A program made the position numbers and the translations under genes. This document shows, one piece after another, positions 22,472 through 33,069 of a stretch of DNA of 64,000 bases. The DNA is from Favolaschia claudopus (Eukaryota; Basidiomycota; Agaricomycetes; Agaricales; Mycenaceae): the NCBI GenBank assembly GCA_037176885.1, contig JAWWNJ010000001.1:2852001-2916000 (forward strand). The letters are read 5' to 3'. The first letter of the stretch is position 1. Each line of letters starts with the position of its first letter. A model generated the notes under the pieces. That model was not told the origin of the DNA, searched no databases, and worked only from the letters and a program-made list of their open reading frames with translations.

Positions 22472-25452
22472 TTAACATTGTCCAAGTCGTTTATTCTTGG
22501 GGAAAGGCTGCTTGAAATCGTCCCTCCATGTCGTGAGGTTGGCATTCGTATAAGCCTATCAAGTCTCAGTGAGTCTCAAACCCAAGTATGTGCACCGAAG
22601 AAGCCAAACCTCAATGTATTCGTTGACATAGGCCTGAGTAGGGAAGTTCGACGGATCGCATCCGATATTGATTGCGTCTTTCGGTTGATATACTCGAATA
22701 TAATCCACCCTCATCACGGCCGGGAATGTCAGATGCTCGAAATCAACCTATCCATAGCGTCAACGACATCCCGAGTTTTTCAGAGCGAGATCAAACGTAC
22801 CTCTCCAAAGTTTTCAGACATTCCGAGATTCGCGATAATATATAGTGGCTCCTGTGGTATCGGCCTCTGGTCAATCTCCACAGCATTGTCAGCTGCCATT
22901 CCAGCCTGGTTCAACGTCCAGCTTAATTTGTCTTCAGCTATCCACGAGATGTACTATATATTTCGCGCCAAATGAATGACCTGATACAATTTGACGGAAG
23001 ATGTTGACGTACGGCGTCGCCAAACCCTGGTTTGTATTCGAAACCGAATACCGAGAAACACTGCTCAAGCAATTGGTAGCAGGTTTGGCCTGCAAAGATA
23101 GCCGAATGTTGTGGATAGAACACGACAGAAAGCAAGAAGAAAACTAACCTGTCTGTGTCACCACGGATGTTGCCTGCTGGAAAGCACCACCGATGTAAGA
23201 ATTCAGCACCGAGTTGGTTGGGTCCGGGATAATTAGGTTTTCGGTAGTGTTGAACCAGATGTATTCATTGTTAAACGGCTGATAGAAATGCGTAAGGTAG
23301 CGTTACATATTCGGCATGGAAACTTACACCCCACTGTGCAGACTGCGATACTTGTCCCTGTGCATTAGAAATCTGGGCCTCGAAGATATCTGCAGATTTG
23401 GAACAGGAAGATCAGAGATTATACACTGCCTGAAGCTATACCAACCAATCTCTGGAGCGCTTCGTCCGACATACGAGCCATCTTCGTGAACAGGACCGGG
23501 ATGAGACTCTCCCTCGCAAGTGCAACGAGACAAACGCTGTCCAGGCAGAAAAGACAACGCGCCGCCGACACCCGGGTCGCCGTTAATGGTGGCAGCTTGA
23601 GGGAGTCCATCAACCGTCTTTCGACCAGGATGTTAGTCTGAGGTTAGATGGACAGTGAAAGAGATCACTACATACCTGATTGGGTGCAGTGCCAACATCA
23701 CAAGCATCATAAGTGTAAGGCTGTGGTTAGGGTTTAGTTCAATCAATCAAGTAGTATCCCGCTCTCTCACTCACCCACATGCCCTCCAACGAGGCTCCGA
23801 ATCCTGCGCGTCCTGCCCAAGAAAATGACTATCATTGGAGGTCCCGCTCAAGACCAAGGATATACTGTACCTAGATTGCCCCTAAAAGTTATGTCAGTAT
23901 CGAAACAACTCGAATGAAATCAAACCGCACATAGTCCAAACCGCAGGCCAGAGACCATGCACATTATTGGTGCCAGGTAATGTAACCGATGTAACAATCA
24001 AACCACCTTGCAATCGCAATCAATTTAGCAGTATTCTTCGATGCTTTGGTCATGCAAACTACCTGTGAAACAAAATTTGTTCCAAGTGGAGACTGTGGAA
24101 GAGAGCCACCGTCAAGAGTCTTGAAGCGAAGGGTACGCGTAAAAACCCACTCAATGCACCCTGATAGTTCAGATCGTGGGTCTCCTTCTGCGACAATGTG
24201 ATCTCCAGAGAACCGTTCCTAGTGGTAGCGCCTGCAGGGTCGTACCATTCCAAATTGTTGGTCTACGAGACAGTTAACGCGCCCCACCGAACGCAAGAAT
24301 ACAAGCTCTGACCTGCCAGTAGTGAAGATCGACAGCTTCCCTGGGATGTGTTAACCTTTTTTTCGCGTCAGGAATACCGTACTAACCAGTATGGATCGTC
24401 GCCTGTTCCCCGCGGTAAGCAAGGCATTGATCTATTGTTTGCGGAGCAGTATACTCACCCGGATAGAAGGTGCGACCCTCGGTTTCAAACTCGTCACTAA
24501 AAACTAGCTGGACGTCTGTCAAAATTTAGTCTACTGCACAAACTGGGTGTCGCACCTGCAGCTGTGTACCAGGTGAATGGTACGAGTCGATCGTGTATGC
24601 GTCTTTCGGGGTGTCCGCATCAATAAGGCCGAAATTTCCAGAAATCAGAGGAACCTGGGTAATGATTGGCTACCCTAATATTAGGTCAACAAATCTGCGA
24701 GTCGTACCTGTCCGGTTGCATTGATCCCGCCAACATTGAAGCCACCAAAGAAATCAAGCCGATGCGCAGTAAAATGACTGATGAGAGGATAGCCGGCAAA
24801 AAGGCCAAGCAGCCCCAAGCCGAGAACGAGCAAGCAACCGAGGTTGAGGATGCCACGCCCAGTGAATACGCTCCCACCACGATCTATCGTTCTATCACGC
24901 CGAGGGTCTACGGCGTGAAGCGCATCATCAGGCTCCGGGTGGTTTGGGGAGATGTCTGTTCCCCACAAAGCGGGGTCGGGGGATAAGGAAAACTAGGACA
25001 ACGCGAGTTGGAGTGGCGCGACAGCGAGGGAATCTGGCAAAAGCACCCACCTTTTCTGAGATGGAAGGAACTATGAGAGGACCACGATTTCCATTACCCA
25101 CGCTGCTGTATGGCGATTCGTTCTGACAAAATTCTAGCTGCAGAACACCAAGTCAAAGAATACGATATAAACTGACGAACGAGTGACCGCTTCTGTTACT
25201 TGTTACAGAGGGACCGCGTTGAGGGCCGCGGGCAAGACTGGGATAAACAGCGCGGCTGTTGTTATTGAAGGAGGATTCGTCGCTGCTTGCAGAGGGACGT
25301 TCGTGTTGTATGAGGTTGGCTGTTGACGGTGGAGCCGACGGTTGGTCGAAGTAACGGCGCTGGGTATTCGGACGCGAGGGAGCACGCCGAGGTGCAGGGG
25401 AGGAGGAGGAGAAGGGAGCAGCGAACGGATATGGCTGGCCCGCTGAAGCCAT
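22472..25452 (-). CDS. GH16 beta-glucan synthesis-associated protein (KRE6/SKN1 type)
   Basis: Start ATG at 25452 (MASAGQPYPFAAPF); a cytosolic Ser/Pro-rich tail of over 100 residues precedes a single signal-anchor helix (LLVLGLGLLGLFAGYPLI, around 24780-24830). The lumenal part is a SKN1-type GH16 domain: DSYHSPGTQ, FSDEFETEGRTFYPGDDPYW, GTNNVHGLWPAVWTMGNLG, AGFGASLEGMWPYTYD, then the catalytic signature EIDIFE with its two glutamates, and GPFNNEY. The C-terminus reads RVDYIRVYQPKDAINIGCDP and ends at 22472 (RLGQC). At least a dozen short introns split it. In yeast, KRE6 and SKN1 are type II proteins of the secretory path needed for beta-1,6-glucan of the wall; that role is inferred here. 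Confidence 0.92.
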
Positions 25453-25919
25453 GGTACAATAAAGTAATAAACAAGAGGGAAAGTGCTTATTGTGCGTGGA
25501 TGCGGTTAATTGTTCACTCGAGTATATAAATAGCTTGCCTGCTATTTTTGCGTTCTTCAATCTGCTGCGCAATTTTCAGACCAAAATAAAACGGGAATAT
25601 CGAGCGCTGATCGGACGAGGAGCTTGAGCGCTTGAGCGTTCAATCTTTCAATGAGCACACTGGTCGTAGTCTGGTACTGGTGTTGACCCACAGCTACTTT
25701 TCTGGGACATACAGATAACCATAAGGAGCAAATACTGATGCTAAGCGACGGAGGCTAATTCGTATCAAAAAGGGACAGTCGATGGGCCAACTCGACGAGC
25801 ATAAGTGTAGACGCGCGACCAGCCATTCAAAGCAGCTGTATTAATCAACAATTCAAGCTGTATGTTTGAATTGATGGATCCAAAATACTATCAACAGTAT
25901 GAATGTAAACTTCGGACAT
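25453..25919 (-). promoter_or_regulatory. Promoter region of the GH16 gene, TATA box
   Basis: On the minus strand a CTATTTATATA box (plus coordinates 25523-25533) lies 70 bp upstream of the ATG at 25452. The rest of this 467-bp gap, up to the stop of the next gene, shows no coding signal. Confidence 0.5.
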
Positions 25920-26934
25920 TCACTGGAGAAGACGAAGCATTCCCCCCGAGTCGCACGCAGACTGCAAGCGTTCCAGTCCAGGCCAGACGTCCACCTCCTC
26001 TTCCATTGTTTCTTGCGCTTCCCGTAGACGTTCCACGACACCCTGACTAGCTTCGCGCAGGGCTGCAGAATTGAGACCTATGGCCTGCAGTAGCTGTGTC
26101 CTTTGCGTACGGTATTCAGTTAGGGTCTGCCGAGGACTCGACGAAGGCGGTTCTTCGAGCCACCGGCTGACGGCGTCTAGAGCGGCCCTCGCCTTGATCA
26201 CCTTGTCTCGTTTTGTCTGGTGTCCCTTTCGTTGCGGTTGGTTGGTATCAACAAGTCCCTCTTCCACATAGATCTCCCGCGGCAAGTCGCGTGGATTCAT
26301 GGAACCGAGCTCAGAGCTCGGGAGCAGATGGAACGCCTGCATATTCACGAGCGTCGAAACGACATAAGACACAAACGGCTGCAGAGGGGCCAAGTAGGGC
26401 GTGGTGAGGGTGCTCGGCAGGGAGAAAAGGGATGTGTATTGATCTATAATAATTCATTCATGTCCATTGCTCAAGTGTCAACGAAGACAACTGCGTGCCT
26501 ATTGGAATGGGAATGTGCGATATACTGCATAGTGGTGGCGCTGATCCAGAGGGTTGTGTGTTGAAGAAGGTGTACAGAGCAAATAACGCGACAGTCCGCG
26601 TGAATGGGGCCTCCGTTTTCACCATTCGTTCTACTCATGGCATCAGCCGTGCTTGGAATATGGTTGCGGTTTTCGTACCAAGAAACAGCCTGACGGTGAC
26701 ATTCAAGAATGTGTCTCGTGTCCTGCTGTCAAAGACCTTGAAATGCATCCATTTCCATCCTTGAGCGTCCCAGAGGGTCTTGAAGAGGGTAAAAGGCTGG
26801 GTATTGTCTTGCTGATACCGTTCATGGAAGTTGTGAATGAGGGAGGTGATGTCGTCGCGAAGAGCCTTGACGTAGATGGAAGAGGTGAAATACGAGGGTT
26901 GTAACACCACATTGCCGCGCAGCACAGAGGCCAT
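25920..26934 (-). CDS. SNAP43-like subunit of the snRNA-activating complex (tentative)
   Basis: Start ATG at 26934 (MASVLRGNVVLQPSYF), then ALRDDITSLIHNFHERYQQD, FTLFKTLWDAQGWKWMHFKV and, after an intron, TRTVALFALYTFFNTQP. The next exon gives YVVSTLVNMQAFHLLPSSEL, and the C-terminus is a charged helical region (EYRTQRTQLLQAIGLNSAAL) ending at 25920. The order of short helices, the Trp/Phe-rich segment, and the GYxxxTxxxLxxMQAFxLLP pattern resemble SNAP43/SNAPC1, a subunit that helps recruit RNA polymerase II or III to snRNA promoters. This is a weak-motif assignment. It shares a 119-bp divergent promoter with the Ima1-like gene. Confidence 0.55.
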
Positions 26935-27053
26935 TGTATAGGAAGCAGTCAAGTGTAAAAGCCGATAAAGCCGACGTAAGCGCAAACTTGAACTTCCAAG
27001 CACTCGCAAACAACCGCGACTTGACCGCGACCACTACTCGTCTATCACACCCA

Positions 27054-28840
27054 ATGCTGCGCCGACGCTCGAATCTAAGCTGCTACTTCTGCAACTCATC
27101 TGTTCCTCTCCCCAAAGACCCCGCCCATTTTCGATGTCCTCATTGCAACTGCCTAAACCGCTGGGTCAACGGCCACATCGTCTCCGACGAGCCCGCCATG
27201 CACGACGAGAAACTCAATTCTCGCGCCTTTTCCAAGCGCGCTACACAGCGCAATGACCGAATTCCTTCCATGTATGGGCGGCCCGGGGTCTTCTGTCACA
27301 CCTGCCAAACCAACCAAATGCTGATAGTAAATTTATTGGCCAACTACCTTGATGTGCGTCCCCTAACCACTTTGCGGTAGAATCATTCTCTGACGCAGCG
27401 GAAAGAGCGATGATGCCGACCAGGGAACGCAGACCCTCGATGGATATCGCGAGTCGTTACACTTGCGATACCCACCTGTCTGCGACTCGTGTCAGCCTGC
27501 AGTGGAGGAGGAAATTCGCCGCAAAGACGCGATGGCGCGTTCTCACGCTCTCGGAGGCTACTTGAATCAGACTAAAGGCAAGGCAAGGCAGCGACAAGTC
27601 TCCCTAACCAGAGAGGAGACACAGAAGCTGGGCACAGAAATGTTGATTTGGCGTATCCGTGGCTGTTTATGGGCTGCCACCGTAGCTGCCTCTATTCTCG
27701 GCAGCGCCTCAGGTGCGCCTTTCTTGCATACTGTTTCTTCAATATTCATCTAATTCGTCACAGCTGCTCTGGGTTATCGTCCCTTCAGTTGGTTGTCCGT
27801 TCTGCTTCCTGCACTCCCGCTTTTTGCCACAATATCCATATTCTGGGCTGTGTGGGACCCAACATACTCGTCCTTTCGCTCTGCCCGAATACAAGGTCGT
27901 GATGTCCGGGTACGAGGCAAGACACGTTATATTGTACGCATCGCGGTTTTCTTCCTCCCTGAATAATCTAAACAATTATATAGAAACTTCAGATGGTGAC
28001 TTGGGCCACGCGGCTCACTACGTCCATCATACTAGCAACGTATCGGTTAAATCGTGCGGACCCCCTTCACCTATCTCTGTTTCCGTCCTACCCAAGTCGG
28101 ATATACTTTTCCGCGGCCCTCGTTATAGAACTTAGTGTTGAGTGCGGTTCTCTGCGTTCAACGAATCAATGGCTCAACGCTCTTTTCTACAGGCTGCGCT
28201 GATCTCGTACTTCACTCTGCAACTGCAGCAGCCCCCTACGATTCGCCTCATCGACACGGCGAAGCACATGCCCGACCTCTCTCGTTCACGTTCTCAAACA
28301 CCCATCCCTTCTGCGCCGCAGAACTCTTCTCCGGAACCCGAGAATCTGTTCGCGGGGCTGACCTTCTCTTCGAAACCAATGACCAGCCCGGAGAAAGCTG
28401 CACCTGTATTCGGATTGCCCTCCATGCTTTCGGCTCTCACCACTTCCACAGAGCCTGTTGGGGACGATAGCATGGATGTGGACATGCCACCCAACGCTCC
28501 GAAAGCGAAAACTGGGGAGTCCTCTGCCGTCTGGTTGCGACCGCAACGATTCTTCGCGCCTGAGGCGCCGACAGGCCTGGAGGGTCTCTTCGAAAGAACC
28601 AAGATTATCGACGACATCACCATGAGTGACGCCACGTCCAGCTTGGCTTCCCGTTCACCCTCCGGTCGATCACAATGGTTGAACTGGGGTTGGGTCTACG
28701 CTGCGGCATTCCTCACCCTACTAGTCGGCGTAACATGGAAGGTCTGGTCTATGTCCATGTCTCTGAGTACGGCCAGCTCCCAGGAACCTCTGCCCACTCC
28801 TTCGCTTTGGCCACTCGATCCAGATTATATGCCACGATGA
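27054..28840 (+). CDS. Ima1/Samp1-like inner nuclear membrane protein
   Basis: Start ATG at 27054. The N-terminal zinc-binding region shows the Ima1 pattern: LSCYFCNSS, FRCPHCNCLNRW, GVFCHTCQTNQ, and YPPVCDSCQPAVEEEIRRKD, that is four Cys-x2-Cys pairs. Membrane helices follow (LWAATVAASILGSAS, LPLFATISIFWAVW, and further ones around 27990-28200 and 28690-28760). The C-terminal part is Ser/Pro-rich. In fission yeast, Ima1 sits in the inner nuclear membrane and links chromatin or the centromere region to the envelope; this is family knowledge. The last exon ends at 28838-28840, convergent with the CDC7 gene 100 bp away. Confidence 0.85.
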
Positions 28841-28940
28841 TTTATTCCTAATTAATGTTATTGCCGTTTGTATTACATTGCAGCCAATACATGTACAGAA
28901 GTGGTTAGTAATGCAGAGATCGTAGAAACCGCCAAAAGGC

Positions 28941-31139
28941 CTAAAGGTACAGAATATCCCCGTGATACTCGCAGGGCTGTCTCCCGATTGCCACCCCCTG
29001 CCCCGGTGCCAGCACCCTTGTCAACAGTCGCCGTTCTGTTTGTCCAGGCCGCTGAGGCGCAAACACCAGAACACCCAGCTCGTCCGTTACCTCGTCGATG
29101 AAATGATATTTCTTGCACACGCCTTGCCCGAATGGATGCGGAAACATCTCCTCGTCAGCCGGTTCGTCCGCTTCGAGCAGAAATTCATGTGCAAGAGCTT
29201 CCCTGGGCGTCAGGCGTTTATAAGCCTCGGGCTCGAGAAGACCCTGCAGTAGACTGAACGCAAGTTCAACATCGCGCTTGTGCGCCTCGCGCTCTGCTTG
29301 GTCCTTCAAATTAGTGACAGATGGAGGGACAGAAGCGGAGGATGGAGAGGAGCCGCGGACGGGGAAGAAGAGGATGCAGGGGGTAAGCAATCGCTTATCA
29401 CGGTATCATCCGCCGCATAATTTGTTTGGTTATGAGGATAATGTTCGGGGTTTGGTTTGGGAGGAGTGTAGAGGTCAGGATTTTGTTTCGTGACGAAAGA
29501 ATGCCATGACATGCCACCATCGGTCACGGAAGGGACATTGGTCGCAAATGTTCGACCTGCATACGGCAATGAGTGGCTTTGAATAGACATTCTCAATAAA
29601 CAGCCTACTGTGAAGTGTTGCAACAATTTCCATCTTCTTCTTGCCGAGGATGCAAGCGATCTCCATCAATGCTTCATTATCATCCGAACATTGAAAGAGA
29701 GGAAATTTCCCTGTCAGGAAAAACAATAGAATGGTTCCGGCCGCCCCACACATCGATGGCTAAGATGTTCATAAGTCCGGGAACAGCAAATGCGAGCCAC
29801 AGAGAAGGATGTACATACCCCCTGTTTGCTCAGAGCATTTGAGAAGTACTTCGGGAGCTCTGAATCCACGCGTGCCGGCTCGATTGGCCTTGGAAATCGG
29901 ACTCGAATCATGGATGAGCATGGCTTGATGAAAGGGAAAAATTCTGACATACCGATTGTCATTAGCGAGATAACCCACTTTGTCCGAGTTTGAGTTGGAA
30001 TTTGCTCTTGCACTTTTCTGCTTTTCCTTGATCCTTGGCGCAGAGTCATAATCTTTGCGGGAAAATAAACGACCATGCGGGTATTCGAGACTGGCAGCGG
30101 TATGAAAGCAGGCACCCTGTATTTGTTTTGGAGACGACGTAATCCGCTGGGGGCAGAAATCAGCAATAGGATAGCAGTGAGATATACATGATCCTCACGC
30201 AAGCGAGACCGAAATCACAGAGAATGCCTTGACCCGTTCGTGGATCGAAAAGAAAATTGGCGGGCTTAACATCTCTGTGTATGATTTGTCGGGCATGGAT
30301 GTCGCATAAAGCTCGAAACATGCTACGAAGATACGCCTTGATGCCGGGCATCGTCAGGGTGCGATAAAATTCCTGAAGCAGTGAATACTTCATTCCAAGT
30401 CATCTGATAGAACACTCACTCGAAAATCCTCATTACGATGATAAGGCATGATGGCCACAACTTGGTCTTCATGTCGGAAAGCGGTAATTAACTGGGAAAC
30501 ATGACGGCATCCCCTGCAGTCCGCCAGGATCGAAATTTCATTCCGTATTCGTTCAGGATTACTCGTCACGTAGATTCGCTTGATGGCGACAAAGATTTTG
30601 GTGCCTTCTGGTTGTGGCACGGATTGGTAGTGTGCAGACGAAGATGGCGGGTGGCGTCCAAGCCAAGGAGCGTTGTCCCACTTATCTTGATAGCCCAAGT
30701 CGAGAGCTTTGTATACGGATGAGAACGTTCCAGTGCCCAACCTATCCACGAGTTTGTAGTCTTCTGTGAGCTGGGGCACAGCTGCCTCGAGCTCAGCAAT
30801 CTCTTCTTCGATTTCATGCCGTTCTTCCGGGCTCTTTTTCAAGATGGTAAACTCCTCATCGCTGTCCTCCTGAAAATCCATGTCCTCCTCGTGGTCTTGC
30901 TCATCCTCGTTCATAGGTTCCGGTAGGTCATCGTCGCTGTCCATCGCCTCCTCGTCTGTTGTGGCGCGCAGGCTGGGGATATTGTAGTCGGGAATAATGT
31001 TCGTTAAGTGGGTATGGTAATTTTCGACCTCTGCCACTTGATATCCGTCCAGAGGATCGTCCGACGACGCGGGATTGTCTCTTTGAGCGTTGTGGTAGTT
31101 CTTCAGATGCAGTTTGCTCCGTTCGTCAGAGGATCCACG
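28941..31139 (-). CDS. CDC7: CDC7/Hsk1 kinase, exon 1 interrupted by a mobile element
   Basis: Kinase motifs in order: [16 protein letters not shown] (P-loop), VAIKRI (Lys), [14 protein letters not shown] (catalytic loop), LCDFGLAC (DFG) and [13 protein letters not shown] (APE), with the long inserts between DFG and APE and near the C-lobe that mark CDC7. It phosphorylates MCM helicase to fire replication origins, with Dbf4. The frame in the N-terminal exon runs to 31139, where a 1,927-bp element begins; no ATG occurs in frame at that edge, and a start at 31157 would be TTG. The original start exon lies at 33067-33114. Without splicing the next in-frame ATG is at 30944, upstream of the kinase domain. 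ATG 31309 inside the element could feed the frame by splicing, but I found no clean donor. Whether a functional protein is made is not clear. Confidence 0.88.
31137..31139 (+). other. Target site duplication, left copy (ACG)
   Basis: ACG immediately before the left end CACCGG. The second copy is at 33067-33069. Reading on the minus strand each is the codon CGT of CDC7. Confidence 0.75.
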
Positions 31140-31218
31140 CACCGGAGTTTGAAGCAAATGATTCGCCGTGAGAATGCTGCGAGAATGAGATGTTTTCGCA
31201 GGATATCTGCGGGATAAT
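31140..31218 (+). repeat. Left terminal inverted repeat
   Basis: It starts CACCGGAGTTTGAAGC. Positions 1-37 match the right end exactly, then TGCG, ATGTTTTCGC and TGCGGNATAAT match at the same offsets (66 of 79). It includes the last in-frame codons between the element end and 31157. Confidence 0.85.
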
Positions 31219-31420
31219 AGCAGAAAAGCATCCCCCGAGAATCCCGCAACGATACGCCGTTTTCACGAGATATTTGAGTAATATTCACGACATTATCGCA
31301 CGATTCCATCTCGCCACTGTTTTCCCTTCCACTTCAAAATTGATATGGGTCGACGAATTGAATTTATATTGCAATTACATACTACAAAGGCAATACCTAC
31401 TAGACGATTAAATGCAAGTG

Positions 31421-32072
31421 CTATCCACGCGACCTAGTGCACCCCGCACCTCTTGCTAGCCATGACGGCCGAACAGTGGCCCGTAGTGATTCAACGCGGG
31501 CTCGTTTGACCTGAGAGTGACGACGATGTTATATATCAGCCGTCCGCTTGCAAAGAGCAGGATGGTATAGCAATCCATGACTTACCGACTTTCGGAGCTC
31601 GAGCCGCACCCGGTGCCGGATACACCCCAAGACGAGACTTTCTACTTCAGCTTATGAACGTCTTTAGTTGAGGCACATTTCAATGTGGAAGAATACGCAC
31701 CTGTGGTGCCGCCAATCGCTAAACGATCCGTACAGTCGCCATATGACGCCCCGCAACGCTCAGAACGAGTCAGATCGTACGCGGCAAGGAGAGAGGCACA
31801 CATGTACATACACTCATTAATGGACAGCGTCAGTTCCCACTGATCTGAGACACCGCCTACGCGGACGGAAGCTTCCGTCCGCTTGAGGGAACTCGTGAAT
31901 GGTGCGAAGAACTTGGAACAAGCAAAATTGACGCACCTGTACTTGATTTCTATAACAGACGCGTCTATTGAATCGAGCAGGGACTACAAGGTGCAGGGAA
32001 ACAATGTCATCAACTGAAAAGTCGAAATCCCAAAGTACAGCAAGTGCTTACCGGCATTGAGATCCCAAACAT
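31421..32072 (-). CDS. Unknown gene within the mobile element, four exons
   Basis: Model: exons 32052-32072, 31701-31983, 31586-31644 and 31421-31510, with introns of 68, 56 and 75 nt and strong donors (gtaagc, gtgcgt, gtaagt). The start is ATG at 32072 (MFGISMP), then SLLDSIDASVIEIKYRC, KFFAPFTSSLKRTEASVRV, WELTLSINECMYMCASLLAA and RSERCGASYGDCTDRLAIGG, followed by a basic C-terminus ending with TAG 31421-31423; about 150 residues. I do not recognise a family; it does not look like a transposase. All exons stay open across about 450 nt, which supports a real gene. An alternative first exon in another frame (VLGAGDGDTIGRR) could extend it upstream. Confidence 0.4.
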
Positions 32073-32092
32073 GAGTTCTCCGTCCTATTGTA

Positions 32093-32560
32093 TCACCGTC
32101 GCCCGCCCCGAGCACCTGCCGTAAGGAAAGGGGGTAAAAACCTCGCAAGCCGTGTTAAGAGACACCGGAATGAAACAGAAGACAGGCGGGCAGTGGACAT
32201 GAGGATGAGTATGGGTAGAGGGAGCGCAATCAGCGTAATACATACGCACATATATGGCGCGACGGAACCCTGTACCGAGCCAGCTGTAGGCCTCGCGCCA
32301 ACGCTATTCAGCGATGATATATACGTGGAGGTAGGGGAACGTGCTGGGCTACATGAATGCGTCAGATCTGCTATGGACATCCAACGGCAAAGACTACATA
32401 CCCTCAGATCGACCCAGAGTCGAAGGGATACCTGGACCTCGCTCTGATTGGAAGCACCGCGTCCCAAACCCGCTGGGACATTCCGCGCGCTCTAGGATAC
32501 AAGGAAGAGAGTTTTGAGTCTCCAGTGAGCTCATATACATTTTTTCCACGCGCCGCGCCG
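32093..32560 (-). CDS. Possible second gene in the element, uncertain
   Basis: On the minus strand an open stretch reads GRGASNQSEVQVSLRLWVDL, then a hydrophobic segment YMCVCITLIALPLPILILM, ending at 32093. Further upstream, about 32700-32560, a hydrophobic stretch (WAFLSAITLSLALALVS) could be joined by an intron with donor gtgagc. The start is not clear. Both the opposite strand and other frames are also open here, so coding status is weak. If real, it would be a small membrane protein. Confidence 0.2.
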
Positions 32561-32787
32561 ATGCTCACTGTCCCAAAGGCCTCCAGAATGCACGAGGGTC
32601 GGATGTCGTGGAAACTAATGCAAGCGCCAGACTGAGAGTAATTGCGGATAAGAATGCCCAAGAACGCAGCGGCGGGTGCAGATGAGCTATAGAATAGCAT
32701 GTCCCAAGTTTCAGGTGCCCGGCGGCAGGACTCAAGGAGAGCTGGCCGTTCTGTCGAGGGTGATGATGGGAGATGAGAAGCAAGTCG

Positions 32788-32870
32788 ACGCGTGACGTGA
32801 CGTCACAACTGTGACCGCAGTGACAAGACGCGTCCTGACGCGTCCTCAGGTCCAGCTGTCGACGCGCGTC
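32788..32870. promoter_or_regulatory. Cluster of ACGCGT and TGACGTCA sites within the element
   Basis: In 83 bp: ACGCGT at 32788-32793, 32828-32833 and 32838-32843; the CRE palindrome TGACGTCA at 32798-32805; GTCACA-AC-TGTGAC at 32802-32815; and the palindrome GACGCGCGTC at 32861-32870. ACGCGT is the yeast MCB motif bound by the MBF factor in G1/S genes. Binding here is inference. Confidence 0.45.
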
Positions 32871-32987
32871 ATGATCAGCAGTGGAGCAAGAAACCAAAAG
32901 AATGGACAAGTCTCGGGTTGGAATGCTGCTAAAATTTTGTTTATACATGGTGTACTCGTGAAATAATTGCTGGCTAATATTTGTGTG

Positions 32988-33066
32988 ATTATTCCGCAAA
33001 CATTTGGCGAAAACATGCTGTTTCCGCAACATTCTCACGGCGAATCATTTGCTTCAAACTCCGGTG
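32988..33066 (-). repeat. Right terminal inverted repeat
   Basis: Reverse-complement partner of 31140-31218; see there. It contains three related short motifs, GTTGCGGAAAC, TGTTTTCGCC and TGTTTGCGGAAT, which look like repeated protein-binding sites. Confidence 0.85.
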
Positions 33067-33069
33067 ACG
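33067..33069 (+). other. Target site duplication, right copy (ACG)
   Basis: ACG immediately after the right end CCGGTG, matching the left copy at 31137-31139. Confidence 0.75.

Larger units (their letters stand above)
31140..33066. mobile_element. 1.93-kb DNA transposon with CACCGG ends, likely CACTA/CMC-like
   Basis: The two ends are inverted copies. The left begins CACCGGAGTTTGAAGC at 31140; the right ends with the complement at 33066. By hand count 66 of the first 79 positions match, the first 37 perfectly. The 3 bp ACG flank both sides (31137-31139 and 33067-33069). A 5'-CAC terminus with a 3-bp duplication is typical of CACTA/CMC elements, though the usual CACTA or CACTG is not present. 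Subterminal motifs of the TGCGG and TTTTCGC type are repeated. I recognise no transposase; internal minus-strand exons (31421-32072) give an unknown protein, so this is likely non-autonomous, or carries a cargo gene. Confidence 0.82.

Noticed and set aside
31155..31157. Start of CDC7 at 31157
   Set aside because: The codon there is TTG, within the end of the mobile element; fungal genes do not normally start so. The true start exon is at 33114.
32360..32640. Plus-strand coding frames inside the mobile element
   Set aside because: Short pieces without ATG context or consistent splice sites; both strands are open by chance here.
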